DNA of 64,000 bases. Source: Pseudomonadota bacterium (GTDB taxonomy: Bacteria > Desulfobacterota > Desulfobulbia > Desulfobulbales > SURF-16). Each line of letters begins with the position of its first letter. Position 1 is the first letter of the stretch. A model generated the notes under the pieces. The model had not been told where the DNA came from. It made no database searches and saw only the letters and a program-made list of their open reading frames with translations. Below are positions 17,982-26,127 of this stretch, piece by piece. The DNA lies in NCBI GenBank assembly GCA_018897105.1, contig JAHILF010000091.1:1-64000 (forward strand), in the 5' to 3' direction. Made by a program: the position numbers and the translations under genes.

Positions 17982-18410
17982 ATGGGGAAAATCGTATGGA
18001 GCAAAGATTACAGCGTACAATCTGAATACCTTGATCACCAGCATCAGAACCTTATTAACATCCTAAATGATTTTAATCAGGCCATCGCCAGGGGAGAGGG
18101 CAAAAAGTCGGCTTACACTATCTTAAACAGGCTCGTCCAATATACGGAAGAACACTTTCGGGATGAAGAAAAACTGATGGAAATTGCACGATTTCCCGCC
18201 GAGCAGTTACATGCCCACATGAAAGAACATGAAAAACTCACGGAAGAAATCTTTCGTCACGGGGAAAACTGGAGCAGTTACGGCAAGGAGGCCCTGCCGG
18301 AAATCGGTCTGTTCCTGAAAGAATGGCTCATGGAGCATATCCTCACATCGGATATGAAATACAGTAAATATGTCGCCAACGTTGACGACACATTCCTTTC
18401 CGTCAAATAG
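17982..18410 (+). CDS. Bacteriohemerythrin
   Basis: Single-domain non-heme di-iron O2-binding protein, 142 residues. The metal ligands follow the family order: His in EYLDHQHQNLINIL, HFRDEEKLM (H and E), HAHMKEHEKL (two His) and a final HxxxxD in MEHILTSDMKYSKY. It likely buffers or senses oxygen in the cytoplasm of this presumed anaerobe. The start at ATG 17982 is chosen because AGGAG lies six bases before it; an ATG two codons earlier overlaps that site. It is a single-gene unit with a long regulatory upstream region. Confidence 0.93.
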   Translation: MGKIVWSKDYSVQSEYLDHQHQNLINILNDFNQAIARGEGKKSAYTILNRLVQYTEEHFRDEEKLMEIARFPAEQLHAHMKEHEKLTEEIFRHGENWSSYGKEALPEIGLFLKEWLMEHILTSDMKYSKYVANVDDTFLSVK

Positions 18411-18443
18411 AGAATCAAATCACTCGCCCCGTTTATGACGTTG

Positions 18444-19430
18444 TCAGTTTTCTGCGGCCGGCTCGTCCAGCGGAATCGGCAGGCCGGGGCACTGCACCAC
18501 GTAGTCGATCTCCGGCGATACCCACTCGTTCCATTCCTTGCTGCTTATGTTGCGGATGAGTTTCTTGCAAAGTTCTTCCGGCCAAGTCTTGGGGGCTCGC
18601 CACAGCCGCAGGGTAGAGTCCGAACTGCCGGAGACGATGAGCGTGCAGTCCGGGCTGTCCCGTCCGAACCGCCGGAGACGAGGTAGCTACCGTCTGGACT
18701 CAAGGCAACTGTAGAGACCGATGCGTTAGATTTACTAAATTTGCGTAGGTCCCGAAACTGCAAGAGCCCGCTCAGCACACACCCCTCCACCTCGGGGACA
18801 GGCGCAATGCGCTGTGCCGCCAATATTGCAACAGGGCACGATCATCGCCTCCACTACGCTACGCATGCCGCGCAAGGCATCCAGGCCGCCGAGGATCTGG
18901 GCATCGCGTCCGAAAAGATCGCCGCGTCATTTTCCTCCAGAACGGACAGGCCGCGATAGGGCGGGCGCTGGGGGTCCTCGGCAGGCGGCCACTGAAAATG
19001 GCGTGCATCGAGACCTGCATTGTCCAGCCAAATGTGCAAGCTGTCGAGCCCCTTGGCGAGGAAATCAATCTGCTGAGTCTGTCCTTCGTACGTAAAATTA
19101 AAAGCGGACGCAAGGCCATCGCCCACCAAATGGCAAAACTGCCATTTGGTGGGCAGTTCGCTGATCTCCACCGGCTTGAGAACGGCGCCGAAGATTCGTT
19201 TGTTGAGGCTTTTGGCGAGCAGAAACTCGGCCAGGCACCACTTGGATTTCGCCCAGGCGGGCGTGACGACAAACACCACCGCTTCGCAACGGTCCGCCGC
19301 ACGCCGCCAGATCGCACTGGGGATCGATGTCCAAAAAAACATCATCCCAGCCGTTGACGCAAAGCCACTCCTTGAGCGCAAAGGCCTCAAGTTCATCAAT
19401 GCTGGAGTGACTGAGAAAGATGCGTGACAT
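18444..19430 (-). pseudogene. Collapsed TIR-nSTAND-WD40 gene
   Basis: The N-terminus reads MSRIFLSHSSIDELEAFALK and VFLDIDP, a TIR domain, then shifts frame with loss of about 20 nt. TIR sequence resumes (CEAVVFVVTPAWAKSKWCLAE, with the WCxxE glutamate). A linker leads to PPYRGLSVLEENDAAIF, the usual entry to an nSTAND1 ATPase. A missing T breaks the frame there; the next frame gives GRDAQILGGLDALRG. The ATPase core and most WD40 repeats are gone. What remains is one repeat (VSTVALSPDGSYLVSGGSDG), another frameshift, then the classic tail STLRLWRAPKTWPEELC to the stop at 18444. Intact relatives are 3-5 kb. The gene is dead unless the TIR stub is expressed. Confidence 0.86.
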
Positions 19431-19433
19431 GGC

Positions 19434-19523
19434 TCACCTAAGCTTTCGAATATCGATCCATGATACTCTCCCCATCCTGCACTTCACTTTGTTGTCCATG
19501 TCCTCCGTTCCCCCAGGCCCGTC
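19434..19523 (-). pseudogene. C-terminal scar of a second DUF4071/SLOG-type gene
   Basis: Immediately after the CHAT gene stop, one frame reads DGPGGTEDMDNKVKCRMGRV then SWIDIRKLR and a stop. It aligns almost without gaps to the C-terminus of the intact gene at 28814-30802 (DGPGGTAHMYNEVKRRTGRV then YWLDTGNL). The DNA is also recognisably similar. It ends three bases before the ATG of the TIR relic, so its GGTGA may have served as that gene's ribosome-binding site. It shows that a TIR-like/DUF4071/SLOG gene once preceded the TIR-nSTAND gene. Confidence 0.85.
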
Positions 19524-19527
19524 GGCT

Positions 19528-22500
19528 TCAACCTTTAGGTTTCGATGGTGGCGTCGGGGTTGCGGCTGTGGATGTCGTGGCCGGCTCTCCCGTCAGTCCT
19601 TGCAGGATGGCTTTGATCGTTTTGATAGTGCCGCCATCACCACCAAGCCTTTCCAGCATCTTCTGAATAAACTTCAGCTGACTCACCACCGAGTTCTGTT
19701 CGCGCGGTGTAGCTTGGATGGTGGTAAACACCTCGCGGTAACTGGCGATTATGGTATCAACGGCATCGGCTTTCAGCTCACCCCGCAGCAGACGACGCGC
19801 AATGTCGGCATCGGGTAAGGCGACGGCATCCCACAAGTTGCGCGAGATGGCGTAACGCTCGACGGCCGCCGCTTCGCAGCGCGACAACCACGACTCGGCA
19901 TCGGGCAGCTCGTGACCCAATAGCGCCTCGATAGTGATCCAATTAACGGCGTGGTAGGGATCAAGCCGGCCGCGCTGGTCACCTGTTTTGGCCGCCTTTT
20001 TGTAATAGACCGCGCTCTGCGTCAGGGCCTCGAGCAAGGGTTCGCGCTCGGTATTGACCTGTGCCAGGCGCTTGTAAGCGCTGCCCAGCAGGGCCAGTCG
20101 CTCACGGGTCTTGCCAAGCGCAATGAGGTGCTGGAGGCGATCAATGGCATTTCCGATTAATTTGGGATCCTTCTGTTTCTCCCCTAACCGTGCCTCGAGG
20201 TTGGCAAGTTGTTCCGCGGCAGTGATGTTTACACCACTGTCCTCTTCATCCGCGGCCAGAGCACGCTGGTAATAGTCGATAGCGCTTTTGAATTCACCCA
20301 GATCGCTGTAGGCCCGGGCAAATCTGTACAGCACTGCCCCGCGGGTTTGCCACGTGGCCGGGCAGTCCTTTTGCAGCGCCAAAAGTTTTTCCATCAAGAC
20401 CTCTTTCCGCTGCTTGAACTCATCTGTCGCTGTATCTGCAAGGTCTTGTGTCTCAATCCTTATCGAACCCAAATCATAGAGAACTTCCTCCATCGCCGCA
20501 TATTGTCTGTCCTCAGGCCCAGTGCCGACATCCTCCGCGGCGTTGAGGCGGAAATTGGGGTCGCCGTATGCTTGGTAAGCACCCCAGGTGTTGCTGTCGC
20601 GGTACTGCGTCCAGGTTTTCTCGCGCGCCTTTTGCAACGCCTCGCCGAAGGTCGCGCCATTGAGCATAGCGGTGTAAAAGACCTTGGCGAACCAGTTCGC
20701 CGCATCGTCTCGCACGGCCCAGCCGGCGGCGACCACAGCGCGCACCCCCATCTCGATGAGTTCGCGCGACAGGCTGGCGGCGAGCTTATTGTAAGCGACC
20801 GAGCTCGTATCCTTGGCCTCGGGTCCCATTTGCGCCAAATAGCAGCAGTTGAGGAAGACCAGATCAGGGACATGGCGCATCTGCGCGACCTCAACCGCGG
20901 TGAGATACAAGCCGCCTTCCAGCACCATGCCGCTGCGCGCCGGGCGATCCGCCATAGTTGAGGCCTCGTAGTAGCCGTGCCCAGCCAGGTGCAGGATGCG
21001 GTAGGGTTGGGCAAAAAGCCGGTTAAATACGTCAAGGGCGTTAGGCCTCTCGGGGTTGTATTCCACTGTATAACCCTTGTTTGCCAGTAAATCGTTAACA
21101 AGCCGCGCCTCGGCGCGTGCACCCGGCAACGCGGGAATTGTGTCTGACGTGACGGGATCGCCGACGACATAGGCCCACTTGGAGGTGGCGGCGCGAATCT
21201 GGGTGCGATAATGCCCCGTTCTCAATTGACGTACGAAGCCGAGTTTCACGCATAGCGGCTCACCGCCATCCACCATCAGTTCCCAGGGATAGTTGGCGGT
21301 CTCGGCATCGACCTCGATCACCAGCCGCGTGAGCTGCCCGATGCTGTCCTTGAGCTCGTTGGGCAGCAGCAGTTCGCACAGGGTGCGGGCTGTTCCCAGC
21401 CGGAACCGGGTATCTCGTATCGAGAGTTGCACAAACTTGTCGATGAGTTCGGGTTGACGTTGCTGCACCCTCACTTCAGTACGGGCCCGGTCCGCGATGG
21501 CGACATAGAGCAAGGCGCAATGCGGCTCATTGCGGCTGTCGTTGTCAGTGAAGGCACAGTCCAGCACGGCGCGCCAAATCCCCTCATCCAGCCGGCTGAC
21601 ATCGGAGAGACTGGCCTTGAGATGCTCGGCAATCGCTTTGGGCAACATGGGCAAGCGCGTCGTTGTTTGTGGGACGGATATGGCAGTCACCGCCCAGCGG
21701 CGCCACTGTTCTGCTGTGGGCATCTGCGAACGCCGTATGCGGCCGTTGCGGCCGATGACCAGCTCTGGATCAACATCGATGCGCGCCTCCAATGCCTCAG
21801 CGATAGCGGGTGCGAGCTTGCGCGCCGCGTGCGCGGCTTGCGTGGCCACGTCGATGAACAGCTCGATGATTTCGAACCGGTTGATGCGCACCGGGATGTG
21901 GGCCCTGTCAAGCTCCACGTTTGCCTGAGCAAGCGCGCGCATCATAGCAGTGACTGAGTCCTCCACTGTAATGGCGGCCGCCGAATTGGCGCCGATCAGT
22001 AGTGCGCTCAAGCCGATCTCTTGCGCTTGGTACGCGCCCGCTGCGCGAGACATGCCATGATAAGTTTGCAGCGCGTATTGCAGCGCCCCTTCACGCACGG
22101 CATTTGCCAGTGTTCCTGTACCAAGATCACCCATCCGCCCGAGACCGATCACTACAGCACCGCGCGGAATACCCAGGCGCGTTTCCAACTCGCTCGTCTG
22201 GCCCCGCACGATAGCGGTTGTCCCCGGCGCCCCGGGATAGATGCCAAGCTGATAACGTTGCGACAGGGCGCAGTCGAGTTGGCGGTCCAGGTGAGCCTCG
22301 GCAGCGATGATGGTATCGCCGAGGTAATGGCCTACCATGACCGGGTAACTGGCATAGCGCAGATCGCCATGCACCACGCAAACCTTGAGGCTTACCGGTA
22401 CGCGCCGCCGGTAGGCCCGAACCGGTTTGCCCATGAATCCGGCGATGAGTTCGCTGCGCGTAGGATACAACAGCGGCTGCGGCGCGTAGGGCAAGCTCTT

Positions 22501-25140
22501 GATCTCACCGCGTGCCAGACTGGGAGGCATGGTCGGCAAGGCCGTGGTCTTGCCTTGTTCGAGCAGCTCGACCAGCGCCGGGAACGCCGGTTTGTGATCG
22601 GCCAGTTCACCATGTTCGGCCGCCATGTACCACGTTGCCACGCCGGGAAGTTTGCCCGCCTCGTGCGTGACGCGCCCATCGCCTGCATCGGTTGATGACA
22701 GCATAATACGGCCATGCTCGTCGATGTGCGCGCCACAAGGGGTCATGGCTGCGCTGCCCGCCACATAGACCACGCGGTCGGCATGAGCAATGTCCGCCGG
22801 CAATTCAGCCACGGCACTCTGTGCATTGGCCAACAACTCGGCCGCAGGCAGGGCGCCGCAATTTTCATTGGCTTTTTTGAGCTCTTGCCATGCGGTATCG
22901 GTGTACCAATTGAAGCTTGGCTCCTTGCTCTCCTGCTGAGGCAGCAGCTCCAGCGCTCCCGGGAAACCACTGATGATGTCCATAACACGCTGGAGGTCAT
23001 GTCCCGGATCGAGCAATGCAAGCCGGCGCACCGTGTTCGCGGCCCCGAGCAAGGTCTCGACCATGGCATGGGTACCGCGATTCGGTGTACCCAGCATGAC
23101 AAATCGGCTGCCCGGCCGAGCGCAGACCTGCTCCCATAAATCCCCATGGTCAGCAATGAAACGGCGCACCACCAGACCGCCCATACCGTGTGCGATGAAT
23201 CGCACCGGCTGGGAAGTACGCTTGAGCACCTTGCCGACCTCTTTACCCAACCCGGCGGCAGCCTCGCGGATGGACTTGCGCCAATCGTAGGCAAAGGGTA
23301 ACACCTCATGGGTGTCGGCAAGGTACTTACAGAGACTGTCATAGTACTCACCCAGCAATCCGGTGGCCTTGATGTTGCCGTCATGAATGTCCTTGATCTT
23401 CCCTAACCCGCCAAGTTTCAAATCCTGGTAATCCAGCCAGATGCTGTCTTTGCCACGCTTTAGCTGCGACCCCATGAACCCCGGCAACACGAACACCACC
23501 GGTTGCTGCATGCCCGAGCGCTTCTGTAAGGCCGGCAGCATGGGTACCGGCTCAATATGCTCCCGATCGAACGCCATAAATCCCTTCGGAGGTTGCCCGG
23601 CAGTTGCAAGCAACCACTGTGTGACCGCGATACGGGTACGTGTATTTTGAAAATAGTTGAAGTGGCTGACGTCAGCGCCCTGGTCGAAGGCGTAATATTC
23701 CTGCTCCCGCTGCGCACCGTAGAACATCGAATCGTTGTTGACCACAAGATCATTATCGCGCTGCTCATAGATGAAGCGGTCGGTGATGAACACGGCGATG
23801 CGTCTAAACCAATTACCTCCCTCGATATCTCCGGCGATGATCCCCAGTTCACCCTTTGCCTGAGTGGCCGCGTTCAACAAGCATACTAATGGAGATTCCG
23901 GCATCATCACCTCTATTCCAGGAATCAGGGCTGGGTCGGTGCGTTTTTTCGCCACTTCCAAGGTGATGCGTTTGATGACGTGATAGATCGGTGATTGGCC
24001 GATGCCCGGAATGTAGCCGATGAGATTGGTCAACAGCGAAAGAAACTCGTCAGTGTTGTCCGAGGCAAGCAAGGTGCCGCGCGCCGGGCACGCCACCCGC
24101 ACGATACGCATCACATGTAGACGCTTCTGTCGTAGCAGATCCCGCAGGCGTTTGAGCTGTTGCCTATCGTGTCTGTCGGCCACCTCAAGCTCAGCTTTCT
24201 GGCGCCGAAAACGCTCGATGCGCGCATCATCCAAATCGGACTCATTGAGACACAGCAGATCACCCACCTGGCCGCCGCGCGAGTGGGTGACCAAATAGAG
24301 TTGCGTTCCTTCCGGCAAGCACTCGACAAGGGGGATGACGTTGTCGATGGGACTCTCGCTCATCGTGCGGTGTTCGAAGGCATAAATATTTTCGCCGAAG
24401 GTCGCCCGCAGTGTGCGCCATTCCTGACTGGCGTCACGCTCGCAAAAGGCCCCGAAGCTGCCGAGGGTACGCGAGGCCGTGCCGTGGATGAACACCAGGA
24501 TGGGCTTGTCCTTGGGCAAATCGTTCGCGGTCAGTGGTGTAGCCTTGCCGAGGTCCAGCGGCGTGTCGGCGTCCACCGAGGCCCAGCGATAGAGACCGGG
24601 GTCGGGCGTAAGTCGTTTCTCGATCAAATACATCAGCAGCTTGGCGGTGGCCCAAGCGCCGGCCTGCTCCACCTGACCGAGACCCAAGTTTTTGGCACAC
24701 TCCAGCCAACTCTTGGGATCATGCAATTGTTCGGTGATATCGTCGGTCTTCAGGCGCAGCACGCGTAGCGCACCGGCGATCCATTCTTTTACACCGCGCT
24801 CCGCAAGGCTGGGCCCCGGAATGCCGCCGAGTTCCAGACCGCGATCGGAGATGGCCTCGGGATGCCAGAGCGCCACACGCTCCTGATAACGCTGGGCCGA
24901 GGTCCACAACGTCATTCCACCCTCGACCTCGATCTCGAGGATATCATCGTCCTCCACCTCGATTGTTCGCGACGCACCCTTGACCGCCGCCCTTGCGGGC
25001 TGGGAGAGGTCAAAAGCATGCACCACTTCAATATTGTCCAGCAGGTCCGTAACCGGTGGTTGCTCCGCTGCTCCCCGCATCCGCGCCCGACAAGGCTCCA
25101 GCCCCTCTTCCCGCCCCGGTATAATGAGTTGGATAGCCAT
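19528..25140 (-). CDS. Giant alpha/beta-hydrolase (x2) - CHAT protease - TPR protein
   Basis: 1870 residues. An N-terminal region of about 190 residues is followed by a first alpha/beta-hydrolase domain (about 210-480; FIHGTASRTLGSFG, nucleophile elbow VTHSRGGQVGD near 287). A second LCAT/lipase-like domain (about 555-860; VFVLPGFMGSQL) has the elbow AHGMGGLVVRR near 650, where Ser is replaced by Gly. A middle domain (about 905-1060; VVHGDLRYASYPVMVGHYLG, GRMGDLGTGTLA) resembles regions found before CHAT domains. The CHAT caspase-like protease (about 1270-1550) has catalytic His in HLAGHGYYE (about 1385) and Cys in FLNCCYLAQMG (about 1432). TPR-like helices run to about 1830. The start has GGGAGG upstream. 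It likely acts as effector/protease with the caspase and STAND genes. Confidence 0.88.
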   Translation of the reverse strand: MAIQLIIPGREEGLEPCRARMRGAAEQPPVTDLLDNIEVVHAFDLSQPARAAVKGASRTIEVEDDDILEIEVEGGMTLWTSAQRYQERVALWHPEAISDRGLELGGIPGPSLAERGVKEWIAGALRVLRLKTDDITEQLHDPKSWLECAKNLGLGQVEQAGAWATAKLLMYLIEKRLTPDPGLYRWASVDADTPLDLGKATPLTANDLPKDKPILVFIHGTASRTLGSFGAFCERDASQEWRTLRATFGENIYAFEHRTMSESPIDNVIPLVECLPEGTQLYLVTHSRGGQVGDLLCLNESDLDDARIERFRRQKAELEVADRHDRQQLKRLRDLLRQKRLHVMRIVRVACPARGTLLASDNTDEFLSLLTNLIGYIPGIGQSPIYHVIKRITLEVAKKRTDPALIPGIEVMMPESPLVCLLNAATQAKGELGIIAGDIEGGNWFRRIAVFITDRFIYEQRDNDLVVNNDSMFYGAQREQEYYAFDQGADVSHFNYFQNTRTRIAVTQWLLATAGQPPKGFMAFDREHIEPVPMLPALQKRSGMQQPVVFVLPGFMGSQLKRGKDSIWLDYQDLKLGGLGKIKDIHDGNIKATGLLGEYYDSLCKYLADTHEVLPFAYDWRKSIREAAAGLGKEVGKVLKRTSQPVRFIAHGMGGLVVRRFIADHGDLWEQVCARPGSRFVMLGTPNRGTHAMVETLLGAANTVRRLALLDPGHDLQRVMDIISGFPGALELLPQQESKEPSFNWYTDTAWQELKKANENCGALPAAELLANAQSAVAELPADIAHADRVVYVAGSAAMTPCGAHIDEHGRIMLSSTDAGDGRVTHEAGKLPGVATWYMAAEHGELADHKPAFPALVELLEQGKTTALPTMPPSLARGEIKSLPYAPQPLLYPTRSELIAGFMGKPVRAYRRRVPVSLKVCVVHGDLRYASYPVMVGHYLGDTIIAAEAHLDRQLDCALSQRYQLGIYPGAPGTTAIVRGQTSELETRLGIPRGAVVIGLGRMGDLGTGTLANAVREGALQYALQTYHGMSRAAGAYQAQEIGLSALLIGANSAAAITVEDSVTAMMRALAQANVELDRAHIPVRINRFEIIELFIDVATQAAHAARKLAPAIAEALEARIDVDPELVIGRNGRIRRSQMPTAEQWRRWAVTAISVPQTTTRLPMLPKAIAEHLKASLSDVSRLDEGIWRAVLDCAFTDNDSRNEPHCALLYVAIADRARTEVRVQQRQPELIDKFVQLSIRDTRFRLGTARTLCELLLPNELKDSIGQLTRLVIEVDAETANYPWELMVDGGEPLCVKLGFVRQLRTGHYRTQIRAATSKWAYVVGDPVTSDTIPALPGARAEARLVNDLLANKGYTVEYNPERPNALDVFNRLFAQPYRILHLAGHGYYEASTMADRPARSGMVLEGGLYLTAVEVAQMRHVPDLVFLNCCYLAQMGPEAKDTSSVAYNKLAASLSRELIEMGVRAVVAAGWAVRDDAANWFAKVFYTAMLNGATFGEALQKAREKTWTQYRDSNTWGAYQAYGDPNFRLNAAEDVGTGPEDRQYAAMEEVLYDLGSIRIETQDLADTATDEFKQRKEVLMEKLLALQKDCPATWQTRGAVLYRFARAYSDLGEFKSAIDYYQRALAADEEDSGVNITAAEQLANLEARLGEKQKDPKLIGNAIDRLQHLIALGKTRERLALLGSAYKRLAQVNTEREPLLEALTQSAVYYKKAAKTGDQRGRLDPYHAVNWITIEALLGHELPDAESWLSRCEAAAVERYAISRNLWDAVALPDADIARRLLRGELKADAVDTIIASYREVFTTIQATPREQNSVVSQLKFIQKMLERLGGDGGTIKTIKAILQGLTGEPATTSTAATPTPPSKPKG

Positions 25141-25229
25141 GGTGTTCCCTCCCTTTCCGTGTATCAGACCGATTGTTGTTGTGCCCCTTCTCTTCCCTCA
25201 CCGCTGCCCAGCCGGCTTTCGATCATCGG

Positions 25230-26075
25230 TTAAGGCAACGGCGAGAGAAACATCCGGTCGAACTGCTCCTTGCGCCCTTCGAGTTGCGGCGCCTGGTCGT
25301 AATCGCCCTGCTTGAGGTTGGCCAGTGTCTTGCGGTGCAGGTCGCGATAGCTGATCTCTCCCTTCGCTTCGGTAAGCGCTGCGACAAGATGGTAGGTCAA
25401 CGCGCCATTGTAACTGTCGCAGATATAGGCGTCGGCCGAGGTCTGGGTATCGCGGCAACCGGTGATGAGCAGCTCCGGGATGTCGGCCTCCACCACATCG
25501 CTCTTCCTGCGCCGCGCCCGCGGGGAAGCACGCAGTTCGCTGCGCAGCTTGCCCCGCAGTTTGCGCCCGGACTCCTCGGCCATCATGTCCCAGGGGTTGG
25601 GCAGGTAACGGGGGATCATCGGCGCATCCGGCGGCAGCAGTGCACGGGTGTTGGTGCCGGAGTGGCAACAGTCCATGATGACGGTCAGACTCACGCCCAC
25701 GCGCAGCTTGTCGAAGGTCGCCCGCAGCCAGTCATCCCTGAGCGGGTCCTTCCAGTCAAGATTCGTCGGGCAGAGGATCTCGTCACGATTGTCGGCCTCG
25801 TCGCCATCATCGTCCGGCACGTTGGCGCCGTGACCGGAGTAATGCACCAGCAACACATCACCCGCGCGCCCCTTGCTCACCAAATTGCGGATGGCCGCCT
25901 GCATCGCCTTCTTGGTCGCGGCAAAATCGGTAAGCACGGCGATGTCACCCGCCTTGAATCCGTAATCCCTGGTGAGCACACCCTGCATATTCTTGACGTC
26001 GTTAACACAACCCCGCAGGTCTGCGCCGGGGATCCTGTAGCGGTTGATGCCGATTAACACTGCGCGTTTGGTCAT
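25230..26075 (-). CDS. Caspase-family (metacaspase-like, C14) peptidase
   Basis: A 281-residue single-domain cysteine protease. It begins MTKRAVLIGINRY as in metacaspases. The catalytic dyad is His82 in HYSGHGA and Cys137 in MDCCHSG. An acidic loop DDDGDEADNRDE follows the His and could bind calcium. The second half carries the p10-like part with LLITGCRDTQTSADAY and GALTYHLVAALTE. There is no signal peptide, so it acts in the cytoplasm. An AGGAG site precedes the ATG. It sits 89 nt before the CHAT gene and 52 nt after the TIR-NB-ARC gene, so it is probably an executioner or processing protease of the same operon. Confidence 0.92.
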   Translation of the reverse strand: MTKRAVLIGINRYRIPGADLRGCVNDVKNMQGVLTRDYGFKAGDIAVLTDFAATKKAMQAAIRNLVSKGRAGDVLLVHYSGHGANVPDDDGDEADNRDEILCPTNLDWKDPLRDDWLRATFDKLRVGVSLTVIMDCCHSGTNTRALLPPDAPMIPRYLPNPWDMMAEESGRKLRGKLRSELRASPRARRRKSDVVEADIPELLITGCRDTQTSADAYICDSYNGALTYHLVAALTEAKGEISYRDLHRKTLANLKQGDYDQAPQLEGRKEQFDRMFLSPLP

Positions 26076-26127
26076 GGCTTACTCCTTGTTTTATATGTCG
26101 TGGCTAAATACTTTTTTAATGCAGATT

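Noticed and set aside
17842-18066. 74-codon frame overlapping the hemerythrin start
   Set aside because: It is out of frame with the hemerythrin gene, has no ribosome-binding site and covers promoter-like AT-rich DNA.
19121-19156. Perfect 15-bp inverted repeat (GCCCACCAAATGGCA and its complement) inside the TIR relic
   Set aside because: Both arms encode ordinary residues of the TIR frame (PTKWQFCHLVG); there is no T-run and no other copy, so a coincidence of codons is the simplest reading.
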